Source of the DNA: an uncultured Duncaniella sp.
GTDB taxonomy: Bacteria > Bacteroidota > Bacteroidia > Bacteroidales > Muribaculaceae
NCBI GenBank assembly: GCA_910587515.1
Contig: CAJULW010000032.1
Span: 1 to 52,343, forward strand
Direction: 5' to 3'
DNA: 52,343 bases
Below the pieces are notes generated by a model. It did not search any database, was not told the origin of the DNA, and saw only the letters and a list, made by a program, of their open reading frames with translations. Of the stretch, positions 35,232-44,186 are shown one piece after another; position 1 is the first letter of the stretch; each line of letters begins with the position of its first letter. Made by a program: the position numbers and the translations under genes.

Positions 35232-35998
35232 AGATAATAGAACTTGATCAGACGGAATCAACAAACAGTTACCTGGCCTCCGTTGCACGAGAGTCACCCC
35301 ATGGATTGGTAGTGACGGCCAGAAATCAGACATCGGGACGCGGACAGCGTGGCAACAGTTGGGAGTCTGTTCCGGGTGAAAATGTCACGATGTCGATGTT
35401 GCTTCGTCCCCGAGGCTTGCATCCTTCTTGCCAGTTTCTCATATCGCAGGCTGTCTCGCTTGCGATTGTCGCGGTGTTGAAAAAATATCTTCCTGGTAAT
35501 GATGTCTCGGTCAAATGGCCTAATGATATTTATGTCGGTGACAGTAAAATCTGTGGGATACTGATTGAAAATTCAATTACAGTGTCGAGTATATTGCATT
35601 CGGTTGTTGGGATTGGGCTTAATGTAAATCAGGATCGCTTTGTTTCGTCAGCTCCGAATCCGGTGTCGATGTATATGTTGACTGGGAAAAAATATCGGTT
35701 AAGAGATATTGTGACGGAGATTACTGAGGAAATCATGAGAGAGACTGCATTTCTTGTGACAGAGTCGGTCGTAGAAGCCGAGTTGATAGATAACTTATGT
35801 GAACGCTATTTCAGAAGTCTTTGGCGCAGAGAGGGATATTGGCCTTATATGGATAATATAAATAAAGAGCGTATCATGGCAAGGATAGCCTCGGTTGATG
35901 CGGACGGTACTCTTTCGCTCGCGCTTCAATCTCCGTCGCAGGATGTGGCGGAGGAGATACGCAGTTTCGCTTTTAAAGAGATTGCGGCTGTGTTATAA
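35228..35998 (+). CDS. birA: Biotin--[acetyl-CoA-carboxylase] ligase
   Basis: Attaches biotin to the carboxyl carrier protein of acetyl-CoA carboxylase through biotinyl-AMP. The 256 residues have the biotin-binding loop SGRGQRGNSWES (near residues 36-47) and KWPNDIYVGDSKICGIL. There is no N-terminal helix-turn-helix, so this is a monofunctional class I ligase and not a repressor. The ATG at 35228, overlapping the tsaE stop, gives the normal start just before the first conserved segment; an in-frame ATG 15 bases upstream lies within tsaE and is less likely. Confidence 0.94.
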   Translation: MKIIELDQTESTNSYLASVARESPHGLVVTARNQTSGRGQRGNSWESVPGENVTMSMLLRPRGLHPSCQFLISQAVSLAIVAVLKKYLPGNDVSVKWPNDIYVGDSKICGILIENSITVSSILHSVVGIGLNVNQDRFVSSAPNPVSMYMLTGKKYRLRDIVTEITEEIMRETAFLVTESVVEAELIDNLCERYFRSLWRREGYWPYMDNINKERIMARIASVDADGTLSLALQSPSQDVAEEIRSFAFKEIAAVL

Positions 35999-36056
35999 AC
36001 ATTTTGGCGGATAGAGGTGTTATAATGTCACTTGAAAACTCTAAAATACGGAAATC

Positions 36057-36353
36057 ATGGATAATTTTAATGAGATAATCAATAGTGACAAGCCAACGTT
36101 AGTCGATTTTTTCGCTACTTGGTGTGGCCCGTGCAAAATGCAGGGACCTATACTTGACGAGGTGAAAAATAAAGTCGGTGACGCTGCCAATATAATAAAG
36201 ATTGATGTGGACCGCAACTCGGATCTTTCGGCTAAGTATCAGATACGCAGCGTTCCTACTCTTATAATTTTTAAAAACGGAGAGCCGCAATGGCGAGCTT
36301 CGGGCCTGCAACAGCTTGAGGTGCTGATAGAGAAGCTTGGCTTTCAGGAATAG
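36057..36353 (+). CDS. trxA: Thioredoxin
   Basis: A 98-residue cytoplasmic thioredoxin, with the active site ATWCGPCKM, the cis-proline region RSVPTLIIFKNGE, and no signal peptide. It reduces disulfides in target proteins; its reductase is not in the window. It stands 58 bp after birA and is followed by a terminator, so it may be the last gene of the porW-to-trxA run. Confidence 0.95.
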   Translation: MDNFNEIINSDKPTLVDFFATWCGPCKMQGPILDEVKNKVGDAANIIKIDVDRNSDLSAKYQIRSVPTLIIFKNGEPQWRASGLQQLEVLIEKLGFQE

Positions 36354-36408
36354 ATTGTGAATTAGTCTGTTCAGGCCTAAAACAGTTTTAAGCATTCAAA
36401 CAAATAAT

Positions 36409-36445
36409 ATCCTTCTGCTGTTGGACCGGTGGAAGGATTTTTATT
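36409..36445 (+). terminator. Terminator after trxA
   Basis: ATCCTTC (36409-36415) pairs with GAAGGAT (36432-36438), 16-base loop, followed by TTTTATTTT. Moderate stem with a good T-rich tail. Confidence 0.7.
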
Positions 36446-36476
36446 TTGGTAGATAGGATGGGATTATTTAATTTTG
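36446..36476 (+). promoter_or_regulatory. Promoter for threonine dehydratase gene
   Basis: TTG (36446-36448), 20 bp, TAATTTTG (36469-36476) is a full Bacteroidetes consensus match. Transcription would start near 36483, which rules out an in-frame TTG at 36474 as translation start and supports the ATG at 36519. Confidence 0.7.
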
Positions 36477-36518
36477 CCGTTGATAGAAAAACATTTCATA
36501 GAGCCTAATCTGATTATC

Positions 36519-37721
36519 ATGGCAGACACATTGGAAATATCCGAAATCTATCGCGCTGCACAGGTGTTGCGCGATGTAGCCCGTCACCCACGTCTTATAG
36601 GAGTGCCTAAAATCAATCCTGAGTCGGAAGTTTATCTTAAACCCGAAAACCTTCAGCACACAGGGGCTTTCAAACTTAGGGGAGCTTACTATAAGATATC
36701 TCAGCTTACCGACGAGGAAAAGTCACATGGAGTCATCGCTTGTTCAGCCGGAAATCATGCACAGGGAGTTGCTCTCGCTGCGACACGCAACGGAATAAAA
36801 TCACTCATCTGCCTTCCTGCCGGGGCTCCTATCTCTAAAATTGAGGCGACAAAGCGTCTCGGTGCTGAAGTGTGTCTTGTGCCTGGGGTGTACGATGACG
36901 CTTATCAGAAAGCGATCGAACTGCAGAAAGAACACAATTATACTTTCATTCATCCTTTCGATGACTTGAAGGTTATCGCTGGACAGGGGACAATCGCACT
37001 TGAGATTCTTGAGGAGATGCCTGATGTAGAGGCCGTTATTGTTCCTATAGGTGGAGGTGGTCTTATAGCCGGCATGGCGTTCGCGCTCAAGCAGCTCAAG
37101 CCTGATGTCAAAGTCTACGGAGTGCAGGCCGAGGGTGCGCCATCAATGTTCAAATCCCTGTGTGAAGGAGAGAGGATTCATCTTGACAAGGTCTCGACTA
37201 TCGCTGACGGAATAGCTGTAAAAGAGCCAGGGATGAATACTTTTGAGTTCTGCCGTAAATACGTCGACGAGATCGTGACTGTCAGCGAAGACGAGATTGC
37301 CGCTGCTATACTGGCTCTTATCGAGCAGCAGAAACTTGTGTCAGAAGGCGCCGGGGCAGTGTCGGTCGCTGCCGCGATGTTTGACAAAGTGCCTATCAAG
37401 GGAAAGAAAACGGTGTGTGTCGTTTCAGGAGGCAATATTGATGTTACTATTCTTAATCGTGTGATAACCAGAGGTCTCGTCAAGAGTGGACGCAACTGTA
37501 CTTTGATCCTTGACCTAACCGACCAGCCAGGACAGTTGTCCGGTGTTTGCCGGGTGCTTGGTGAGAACGGGGCCAATATAATATCTGTCGCACATGAACG
37601 CAATTCGCATATCACTTCGATTAACGGTTGCATCATAAGGGTTGAAGTAGAGACAAGAAACAACGAGCATATCGATATTCTTCGCAAGGCTCTTTCCGAC
37701 GAAGGCTATCATGTCAAGTAG
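36519..37721 (+). CDS. ilvA: Threonine ammonia-lyase (threonine dehydratase)
   Basis: Converts threonine to 2-oxobutanoate and ammonia, the first step to isoleucine. The 400 residues are a fold-type II PLP enzyme: K52 in HTGAFKLRGAYYKI holds PLP, and the phosphate-binding loop is in VPIGGGGLIAGMA. A single ACT domain at about residues 325-400 (LTDQPGQLSGVCRVL) would bind a regulatory amino acid. The one-ACT, ~400-residue form is shared by biosynthetic and catabolic enzymes, so the pathway is not settled by sequence; no other ilv gene is nearby. Confidence 0.93.
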   Translation: MADTLEISEIYRAAQVLRDVARHPRLIGVPKINPESEVYLKPENLQHTGAFKLRGAYYKISQLTDEEKSHGVIACSAGNHAQGVALAATRNGIKSLICLPAGAPISKIEATKRLGAEVCLVPGVYDDAYQKAIELQKEHNYTFIHPFDDLKVIAGQGTIALEILEEMPDVEAVIVPIGGGGLIAGMAFALKQLKPDVKVYGVQAEGAPSMFKSLCEGERIHLDKVSTIADGIAVKEPGMNTFEFCRKYVDEIVTVSEDEIAAAILALIEQQKLVSEGAGAVSVAAAMFDKVPIKGKKTVCVVSGGNIDVTILNRVITRGLVKSGRNCTLILDLTDQPGQLSGVCRVLGENGANIISVAHERNSHITSINGCIIRVEVETRNNEHIDILRKALSDEGYHVK

Positions 37722-37746
37722 TAGTACCGAACAATAGAAAATCATA

Positions 37747-38280
37747 ATGTTAAAAGACAGAAGCTTCATGTGTATGCTTCCGGTTGCTGTGGCGCTGATG
37801 GCGTTATTGGCGGTAGGGTGTAAGACAACCGAGGCAAACTATAAGCAGGCGTATCAGACCGCGGTGGCGAAAAATCGAGAGTCTTCTGGTGTTGACTCTA
37901 CGATCTATGCCCGCATACGAAATAGCGCCCAGACGGCTGATCTTATAGCCGGGACCGATACAATGCCTATGCGGACAGAGTTTATTGGCTATACGGAAGA
38001 CGGGGGAGCTTCACGTGATATGTTGAAACGATATAACGTTGTGGTGGGACAGTTCAAGCAGGTATTCAACGCTCGTCAGATGCGTGCCCGTCTGCAAGCC
38101 GGTGGCTATGACAGCTCGTTTATTATACATACCCGCGAGCCTCTTTACTACGTATGTACTGCCACATTCGAGACCCCGGTAGAGGCGGCTTCGGAGTTTA
38201 AACGAGTTAAATCTGACAGATCTATGGTGCTTAAGTCTCCGCTCCCGTTTATTTTGCGTCCGGCTCATCTTGCAAGATGA
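37747..38280 (+). CDS. SPOR-domain lipoprotein
   Basis: A 177-residue lipoprotein: signal peptide, lipobox LAVGC with lipidated C25. A C-terminal SPOR domain at about residues 94-165 (YNVVVGQFKQVFNARQMRARL) is the fold that binds denuded peptidoglycan glycan strands, as at division sites. The linker between is short and polar. The start could also be at one of two internal Met codons (residues 8 or 10) without affecting the lipobox. It follows ilvA by 25 bp; partners are unknown. Confidence 0.85.
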   Translation: MLKDRSFMCMLPVAVALMALLAVGCKTTEANYKQAYQTAVAKNRESSGVDSTIYARIRNSAQTADLIAGTDTMPMRTEFIGYTEDGGASRDMLKRYNVVVGQFKQVFNARQMRARLQAGGYDSSFIIHTREPLYYVCTATFETPVEAASEFKRVKSDRSMVLKSPLPFILRPAHLAR

Positions 38281-38335
38281 CAGACCGGAGCATTGGGACT
38301 GCGACCGCTCTTTTTGCATAAGCGGATTTATATAG

Positions 38336-38385
38336 GAAACGACTCTCCCCGGAAAGGTTTTGCCATTTCCGGGGAGAGTCGTTTC
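38336..38385. terminator. 20-bp perfect hairpin between convergent genes
   Basis: GAAACGACTCTCCCCGGAAA (38336-38355) pairs perfectly with 38366-38385, 10-base loop. A-rich before and T-rich after, it serves the SPOR gene and meaB on the other strand. A minor stem CCGCT/AGCGG lies just upstream near 38305-38325. Confidence 0.9.
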
Positions 38386-38425
38386 ATTATTGAGATATAT
38401 TAGGTATGGTTACTTCTGATCGTTT

Positions 38426-39511
38426 TTACATCGAGAAATAGTGGTCGAGAACGTCACGGGCAGCGGTGAAAGACGATTGGCGATTGTTTAGCACGCGGAT
38501 TTCCTTTTCCTCAAGCATCCGTTTGATATCCGGATTGTGATAGAAGTGCGCCCGTAGCTGTTCGTCGATGGTTTCGTACATCCAGTAACGGGCCTGTTCG
38601 CTACGTTTGCGTTCGAAATAGCCGTTTGCATCGACAAACGCGAAATACCGGTCGATCATATCCCATACTTCTGCGATGCCGAGTTCAAAATAGCCTGAGT
38701 AGGTCAAGACTTCCGGAGACCATCCCGATTCTGTCGGAGGAAACAAATGGAGCGCACTGCGAAACTGAGCCTGGGCTAGCTTGGCGCGCTGTATGTTGTC
38801 TCCATCTGCCTTGTTGATGACTATGCCGTCAGCCATCTCCATGATGCCGCGTTTGATTCCCTGCAACTCGTCGCCTGTGCCCGCAAGCTGTATCAGAAGA
38901 AAATAGTCGACCATCGAGTGTACTGCGGTTTCGCTTTGGCCGACACCTACTGTCTCTACAAATATGTTGTCAAATCCGGCGGCTTCGCATAGAACAATTG
39001 TTTCGCGGGTTTTTCGGGCTACACCTCCGAGCGATCCGGCTGAAGGGCTGGGGCGTATAAAAGCATCGGGGTGTATCGCGAGTTTTTCCATGCGTGTCTT
39101 GTCACCGAGTATGCTGCCTTTGGTGCGTTCGCTTGAGGGGTCGATAGCAAGCACGGCCAATTTGCCTCCGCGTTTGAGCACATGTAGACCGAACACATCA
39201 ATAGATGTGCTTTTGCCTGCACCCGGAACACCGGTTATGCCTATACGTCTTGATTTTCCGGAATGTGGCAGACACTTTTCAATTACTTCCTGAGCTACGG
39301 TCTGATGCTCGGGCGAGAGGCTTTCAACAAGGGTTACAGCGCGTGCAAGCGTAGTGATGTCACCTTTCAGTATTCCTTCGACGAGGTCTCCGGCGGAAAG
39401 CTGCGGTTTGCGTTTTCTGCGCTGTAAATATGGGTTAACCACCGGGGGCTGGTTGACGCCTTTATTGACTGTAAGTCCCCCGAAGCGGTCGTCGTTTTCG
39501 ATATGTTCCAT
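38426..39511 (-). CDS. meaB: Methylmalonyl-CoA mutase-associated GTPase MeaB
   Basis: A G3E-family P-loop GTPase that protects and loads adenosylcobalamin into methylmalonyl-CoA mutase, used in the propionate-succinate route. The 361 residues show the P-loop GVPGAGKS (94-101), the DPSSERTKGSILGDKTRM switch region, ETVGVGQSE (G3-type), and NKAD in IVINKADGDN. Older databases call it ArgK. The mutase subunits are not in this window. It follows the longer DUF1573 gene by 49 bp on the minus strand. Confidence 0.95.
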   Translation of the reverse strand: MEHIENDDRFGGLTVNKGVNQPPVVNPYLQRRKRKPQLSAGDLVEGILKGDITTLARAVTLVESLSPEHQTVAQEVIEKCLPHSGKSRRIGITGVPGAGKSTSIDVFGLHVLKRGGKLAVLAIDPSSERTKGSILGDKTRMEKLAIHPDAFIRPSPSAGSLGGVARKTRETIVLCEAAGFDNIFVETVGVGQSETAVHSMVDYFLLIQLAGTGDELQGIKRGIMEMADGIVINKADGDNIQRAKLAQAQFRSALHLFPPTESGWSPEVLTYSGYFELGIAEVWDMIDRYFAFVDANGYFERKRSEQARYWMYETIDEQLRAHFYHNPDIKRMLEEKEIRVLNNRQSSFTAARDVLDHYFSM

Positions 39512-39560
39512 GGCTATTGTGTTGTTCTAAAGTCTGATAAGGTAGAGCGTTAATACATAT

Positions 39561-40637
39561 TTATTTGACCTCGGCCACTACCCGTACCATTGTCGAAGGG
39601 TGATCCGGGTCGTTCGCTATTATATTTATACGGGCGTTTAACAACTCAGTGTCACCGATAAGCGACGGGTCGACCGAAACTTCTACTTTCGCGCTTTTGC
39701 CAGCTTTGATCTTGGTGTCTTTTAGCTTTACGTCAACGGCTTTTTCCGGGCAATGTATGCGACGTATTATTAATGGGCTTTTCCCCTTGTTGCTTATGGT
39801 AAAACTTTGGCGGACTGTATTATCCGTCCGGCTGATACGACGCAGATCAAGAGCTGTCACATCGGTGTCGATTATCGGTGCGTTTTCCCTGTCTTTTGTC
39901 GACAGTTTAGAGAAATCTTCGCTTACGATAGCCACAGTCTCGACTTTAACGCTTTTGTCCGAGTCTATTGCTGGAGATACAGTCATTGAGTCTGTCACAA
40001 TACCCCAATCCTTGATTTTATTGCCGTGAATTATGGTTGAGATCACAAATCGGTCGCCAGGAGGGACTTCTGCGGGCTGCATGATTACATTTATGTATGG
40101 AGGTTTGTTTTTTACGACAGGTCTCAGCGTATCTGACGAAGCGTTGTAACCTTCGAGATATTGTCCTCCGGTATGGTCGCGGTATATTTTTCCGTATGTA
40201 ATTATTGTCGAACGCAGTTTCATCGGCCCTACTGATACCGGAAACCGGGATTTCAAGGTGTTGGATGAGCCTATGACGGTTCCTTGTATCGAAAGAGATG
40301 ATCTGAGCGGTTCGGAGTCGAGGTCAACGTTGACATATTTTATGAATCGCCCTGGCCGGCCGCTTGGGTCGAAGCCTACACGTATAATGGCCGTGTCACC
40401 GGGGGCGATCGGTTCGCGTGAAAATTCCGGTCTTGTGCATCCGCAATTGGCACGGGCGTTTACGATTGCTATCGGTTCGTTTCCAGCGTTGACAAGGCGG
40501 AAATTGCAATATACGGTACCGAGGTTTTCATCAAAAGCACCGAAATCATGCTTTTGTTCGAGCCAGATGCCTTGTCCGGCGGCCGCTATGGATGTAAGTA
40601 CAAGCAATATGCCTGCGGATATTGTTTTTAGCGACAT
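39561..40637 (-). CDS. Exported DUF1573 protein, long form
   Basis: A 358-residue secreted protein, signal peptide cut near residue 20 (IAAAGQG). The N-terminal ~115 residues are a DUF1573 immunoglobulin-like domain with the family core NARANCGCTRPEFSREPIAPGD. The rest is beta-rich, with a second similar fold near the C-terminus (FTISNKGKSPLIIRRIHCPE). The function of DUF1573 is not known; it is widespread in Bacteroidetes envelopes. It sits 10 bp after the short DUF1573 gene and looks like an enlarged paralogue of it. Confidence 0.85.
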   Translation of the reverse strand: MSLKTISAGILLVLTSIAAAGQGIWLEQKHDFGAFDENLGTVYCNFRLVNAGNEPIAIVNARANCGCTRPEFSREPIAPGDTAIIRVGFDPSGRPGRFIKYVNVDLDSEPLRSSLSIQGTVIGSSNTLKSRFPVSVGPMKLRSTIITYGKIYRDHTGGQYLEGYNASSDTLRPVVKNKPPYINVIMQPAEVPPGDRFVISTIIHGNKIKDWGIVTDSMTVSPAIDSDKSVKVETVAIVSEDFSKLSTKDRENAPIIDTDVTALDLRRISRTDNTVRQSFTISNKGKSPLIIRRIHCPEKAVDVKLKDTKIKAGKSAKVEVSVDPSLIGDTELLNARINIIANDPDHPSTMVRVVAEVK

Positions 40638-40647
40638 GTCGAGATTT

Positions 40648-41031
40648 TTATGGGATTATCACTCCGCTGAAAGTCAAGTTCATGCGCGACTTGGCAGCGT
40701 TGGTTTTGACCTTGACGGTACGATTGAACTCTCCTGATCTACCGCGAGGTTGGAACTTGATTTTGATTTCGCCTTTCTTGCCTGGCGCTATGGGTTGTTT
40801 CGGATAAGAAGGTTTTGTGCATCCGCAACCTCCGTTGCTGACGTTTACTATTGTCAGGGGTGCTGAGCCGGTGTTGATAAATTCGTATACGGCTGTCACT
40901 GCGCCTCCGTCGGCTTTTATAGTCCCGAAATCATGTGTTGTGCCCTTGAATGATATTTCGGCTTTGTCTTTAGCTATGCCGGTGGCGATGCCCGCTATAG
41001 CCACTATTATAAGTAATAATATCTTTTTCAT
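40648..41031 (-). CDS. Exported DUF1573 protein, short form
   Basis: A 127-residue secreted protein: signal peptide (about residues 1-20), then one DUF1573 domain with THDFGTIKADGGAVTAVYEF and the core GGCGCTKPSYPKQPIAPGKK. It shares the CGCTxPxxxxxPIAPG pattern with the next gene, so the two are paralogues. No catalytic motif is known. It is the first gene of the DUF1573-DUF1573-meaB set. Confidence 0.9.
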   Translation of the reverse strand: MKKILLLIIVAIAGIATGIAKDKAEISFKGTTHDFGTIKADGGAVTAVYEFINTGSAPLTIVNVSNGGCGCTKPSYPKQPIAPGKKGEIKIKFQPRGRSGEFNRTVKVKTNAAKSRMNLTFSGVIIP

Positions 41032-41071
41032 TGTTGACTAAAATAAAATTTATTGTAAAGGCGTAGACATG

Positions 41072-41079
41072 CAAAATTA
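41072..41079 (-). promoter_or_regulatory. -7 element for the DUF1573/meaB set
   Basis: On the minus strand this reads TAATTTTG, an exact TAnnTTTG match, about 40 bases upstream of the short DUF1573 start. No TTG lies at the best -33 spacing. The rest of 41032-41224 shows no gene. Confidence 0.45.
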
Positions 41080-41224
41080 AGTAAAATTGGTGAGAAAGAG
41101 TTTCAATGCAAACATTTTCTGTTTAATTAACGTTAAAAGCTCAGCGGGAGTTCATGAGCCGTCATCCGTGTGTCGGAAGTCTCCTTCATTCGATTATTGT
41201 TAATTCAACTGTAATTCATAGCTT

Positions 41225-41506
41225 ATGAGACGTAAAAGGATACTACCGTTTGTCATCGGACTTATTGTGGTGTTTGGCTGTTCGGTCATGCTCCCGGGCT
41301 GCGGGACGATACGGTCACATTGGGGAGTGGAACATGAATATGATTTTGACGGTGATTATCATCACCGTTATCATAAAAAACATAAGAAGCACAAGAAGGA
41401 TAAGAAACACAAGAAACATAAAGGTTACCACTGTCACGATATGGGACTTTCCTTTGGCGGATTGGAGATGTATGGATGCGAATCTACAATAAGCGCTGGC
41501 TATTGA
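41225..41506 (+). CDS. Small His/Lys-rich lipoprotein, function unknown
   Basis: A 93-residue protein with a basic signal peptide and lipobox LPGC (C26). Between residues 46 and 71 lies a stretch made almost only of His and Lys (HHRYHKKHKKHKKDKKHKKH), followed by YHCHDMG; there are 11 His in all and extra Cys at 70 and 85. Such a segment could bind metal ions or polyanions in the envelope; this is inferred from composition. It has its own transcription unit, flanked by minus-strand genes. The codon usage is simple and repetitive (AAA/CAT/CAC/AAG), and the reverse frame is also open, but lipobox and composition favour this frame. Confidence 0.7.
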   Translation: MRRKRILPFVIGLIVVFGCSVMLPGCGTIRSHWGVEHEYDFDGDYHHRYHKKHKKHKKDKKHKKHKGYHCHDMGLSFGGLEMYGCESTISAGY

Positions 41507-41522
41507 TATCTGCCATAAAAAT

Positions 41523-41559
41523 TCACCCCCGTGAGGCTTTAAGTGCTTCACGGGGGTGA
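41523..41559. terminator. Hairpin between convergent genes
   Basis: A 15-bp stem 41523-41537/41545-41559 (TCACCCCCGTGA core, one G-U pair), 7-base loop. No T-run follows directly on +, but T-rich sequence comes shortly after on both sides. It separates the His/Lys-rich gene from maeB. Confidence 0.8.
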
Positions 41560-41597
41560 TGCTATAAATTATAGTTTCCTTAATGGGGACACGTGGA

Positions 41598-43874
41598 TCA
41601 ATTTTTGTTTTCCATTGTCGCTGCGTCTATGCCTGCTATGGCTATCAGATTTAGTATGTCGCGAACTTCTGCGTCGACATTGATAAAGTGGATCGGTTTC
41701 TTCAATCCCATCTGTATCGGCCCTATCGATTCGCCTACACCCATTTCCAACATTATGCGGTAAGCCGAATTGGCTGCGCTTAGATTCGGGAACACCAGAG
41801 TGTTGACCTCCTTGCCGTAAAGGCGGGTAAAAGGATATACTTTGTCACGTACGTTTTTGTTGAGGGCGTAATTGATCTGCATTTCTCCATCGATCACCAT
41901 GTCGGGATACTCTTTGTGTATGCGGTCGATTACGTTGTGGACGGTAGAAGGTTCGTTGTCCTTGTTGGAGCCGAAGTTCGAATACGACACGAGAGCCATG
42001 ACCGGATCATGGGCGAAGAACTTCACGGCATCGTTGGCAAGGCGCGTGATGTCAAGCAACGTTTCCTCGTCGGCCGTGCAATTTATCATTGTATCGGCAA
42101 GGAAGTAGGTGCCCTTGGTAGTTTCCATGACATGCATGGCCGCGAAATGCTTGAAGCCGTCACGGAGACCGATCACCTCGCGTGCGATATCTCCTGTGGG
42201 ATTGTTGGCGGCGCGAGTGCCGGCAATGAAAGCGTCAGCGTCGCCTGTCTCCACCATCATCATGCCGAAATAATTGCGGTCGAACATCTTGTCGAGGGCG
42301 CTTTCGAAGTTTTCTCCCTGACGTTGGCGCTTCATGGTGAGCAGAGTCGCATAACGTTCGCGTCTCGGAGCTTCGCGATCGTGGCGCAGGTTGACTATTT
42401 CGATTCCTTCGATATTCAAGCCGAGACGTTGGGCGCGTTTCTCAATCATTTCCTCGTTGCCAAGAAGAATAGGGACGCACAGTCCATCGTTTGCCGCTAT
42501 CGCGGCTGCGCGTAACATATTGTCTGTGTTTGCTTCTCCGAACACTACACGTTTAGGATTGGTGCGGGCGGCTTCGTTGAGGCGACGGGTGAACTTACGG
42601 TCGTTTCCTTTGAGGCGACGGAGTTTTTCGTCGTATTCGTCCCAGTCGCAGATAGGCCGACGGGCCACACCGCTGTCCATAGCGCCCTTTGCGACCGCGG
42701 GCGACACGGATGTCAGCAAACGCGGATCAAACGGGGTAGGTATGATGTATTCCGGCCCGAATTTGATATCCGAGCGGTTGTATGCCGCGCTTACCACGGG
42801 TGGTACCGGCTTTTTTGCGAGTTCCGCGATTGCACGGACCGCATATATTTTCATTGTCTCGTTGATTTCGGATGCCCCGCAGTCAAGTGCTCCACGGAAG
42901 ATATAGGGGAAGCCGAGCACATTGTTGATCTGATTGGGGTAATCAGAGCGTCCGGTGCCCATTATGATATCTGGTCGTGCGGCTATCGCGGTTTCATAGG
43001 CGATTTCTGGATCGGGATTTGCGAGGGCGAAAACAATCGGACGCGGAGCCATGGATTTGACCATGTCCGTAGTGACCACATCTTTGACTGAAAGGCCGAG
43101 GAACACATCGGCGTCTTTCATCGCCTCGGCAAGAGTAGAGATCGGTCTGCTGGTGGCGAATTGCGCTTTTTGTGGATTGAGGTCGGTGCGCTTGTCGCTG
43201 ATGACACCTTTGCTGTCACACATCACGACGTTCTCTATCCTTACACCGAGAGCGCAATATAGTTTTGTACATGATACAGCGGCCGCGCCTGCTCCGTTGA
43301 CGACGAGTTTCACATCCTCTATTTTTTTCCCTTGGATTTCTATTGCGTTGAGCAGCGCTGCGGCTGATATTATGGCTGTCCCGTGCTGGTCGTCGTGCAT
43401 GACGGGGATGTCCATTTCGGCTTTAAGCCTTTCTTCTATTTTGAAGCATTCGGGAGCCTTGATATCTTCGAGATTTATGCCTCCGAACGTCGGGCCTAAA
43501 GCTTTGACGATCTGGATGAATTTTTCGGGGTCAGCCTCATCGACTTCAATGTCAAAACAATCGAGACCTGCGAATATTTTGAAAAGCAGTCCTTTGCCTT
43601 CCATTACCGGTTTTCCGGCGAGTGCTCCGATATTGCCGAGGCCGAGAACCGCTGTCCCGTTGGAGATTACGGCTACGAGATTGCCTTTGTCGGTATATTT
43701 ATAAACATCCTGCGGATTGTCTTTGATTTCAAGACAGGGATAGGCTACTCCGGGAGAATAGGCAAGGGCGAGGTCTGCCTGGGTAGCGTATGGTTTGGTG
43801 GGGATGACTTCTATTTTTCCGGGGCGTGGATAGCGATGGTAATCCAACGCCATTTCTTTGGTTACTTTTGCCAT
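41598..43874 (-). CDS. maeB: NADP-dependent malic enzyme with phosphotransacetylase-like domain
   Basis: Decarboxylates malate to pyruvate with NADP+ reduction. The 758 residues start with a malic enzyme domain to about residue 420 (LALAYSPGVAYPCLEI; VISNGTAVLGLGNIGALAGKPVMEGK; VVNGAGAAAVSCTKLY for the cofactor fold), followed by a phosphotransacetylase-like domain from about 430 (ANTDNMLRAAAIAANDG). In MaeB proteins this second domain has lost catalysis and binds acetyl-CoA as an allosteric signal. The length is typical. It stands alone, with a promoter element about 105 bp upstream. Confidence 0.96.
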   Translation of the reverse strand: MAKVTKEMALDYHRYPRPGKIEVIPTKPYATQADLALAYSPGVAYPCLEIKDNPQDVYKYTDKGNLVAVISNGTAVLGLGNIGALAGKPVMEGKGLLFKIFAGLDCFDIEVDEADPEKFIQIVKALGPTFGGINLEDIKAPECFKIEERLKAEMDIPVMHDDQHGTAIISAAALLNAIEIQGKKIEDVKLVVNGAGAAAVSCTKLYCALGVRIENVVMCDSKGVISDKRTDLNPQKAQFATSRPISTLAEAMKDADVFLGLSVKDVVTTDMVKSMAPRPIVFALANPDPEIAYETAIAARPDIIMGTGRSDYPNQINNVLGFPYIFRGALDCGASEINETMKIYAVRAIAELAKKPVPPVVSAAYNRSDIKFGPEYIIPTPFDPRLLTSVSPAVAKGAMDSGVARRPICDWDEYDEKLRRLKGNDRKFTRRLNEAARTNPKRVVFGEANTDNMLRAAAIAANDGLCVPILLGNEEMIEKRAQRLGLNIEGIEIVNLRHDREAPRRERYATLLTMKRQRQGENFESALDKMFDRNYFGMMMVETGDADAFIAGTRAANNPTGDIAREVIGLRDGFKHFAAMHVMETTKGTYFLADTMINCTADEETLLDITRLANDAVKFFAHDPVMALVSYSNFGSNKDNEPSTVHNVIDRIHKEYPDMVIDGEMQINYALNKNVRDKVYPFTRLYGKEVNTLVFPNLSAANSAYRIMLEMGVGESIGPIQMGLKKPIHFINVDAEVRDILNLIAIAGIDAATMENKN

Positions 43875-43978
43875 AATTCGGTTACGGTTTCTTTTATATT
43901 CTGCGTTTGAAATTTTTTCTATTGTACTATATTGGGGTTTCTTGTCGCTGTTGTGACATATCTTCGCAAAACCGTCTG

Positions 43979-43986
43979 CAAAGATA
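43979..43986 (-). promoter_or_regulatory. -7 element for maeB
   Basis: On the minus strand TATCTTTG, an exact TAnnTTTG match, 104 bases upstream of the maeB start. A leader of about 95 bases follows. Confidence 0.5.
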
Positions 43987-44153
43987 ACAAAAATCCATCA
44001 AAAAGACCTTTGAACTGACATTATTTTAGAAAATGGTGTATTCCATCTTTGTCACAGCCACTGAATCGAAACACGCTTCCGGACAACATTTTCGGTACAT
44101 GAAAAGTTCAGTGAAAGGTATAATTTTTTTTATTTGTGATTTTGATATCAAAA

Positions 44154-44186
44154 TTTGGGAAGAAAATAAAATTTTCACTATTTTTA
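44154..44186 (+). promoter_or_regulatory. Promoter candidate for the EEP/TonB locus, in gap 43875-44329
   Basis: TTTG (44154-44157), 21 bp, TATTTTTA (44179-44186), one mismatch to TAnnTTTG. The predicted leader of about 135 bases holds a six-codon frame (44203-44223) and a 10-bp palindrome AAGACGTCTT (44228-44237). The remainder of this 455-bp gap between divergent genes is AT-rich with no gene. Confidence 0.4.

Noticed and set aside
36474..36518. TTG start for threonine dehydratase
   Set aside because: It overlaps the -7 element (36469-36476) and precedes the predicted transcription start.
41315..41551. Minus-strand frame overlapping the His/Lys-rich gene
   Set aside because: It encodes a run of Leu, Val, Met, Ile and Phe that is the simple complement of the Lys/His codon tract. 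The + frame has a signal peptide and lipobox.
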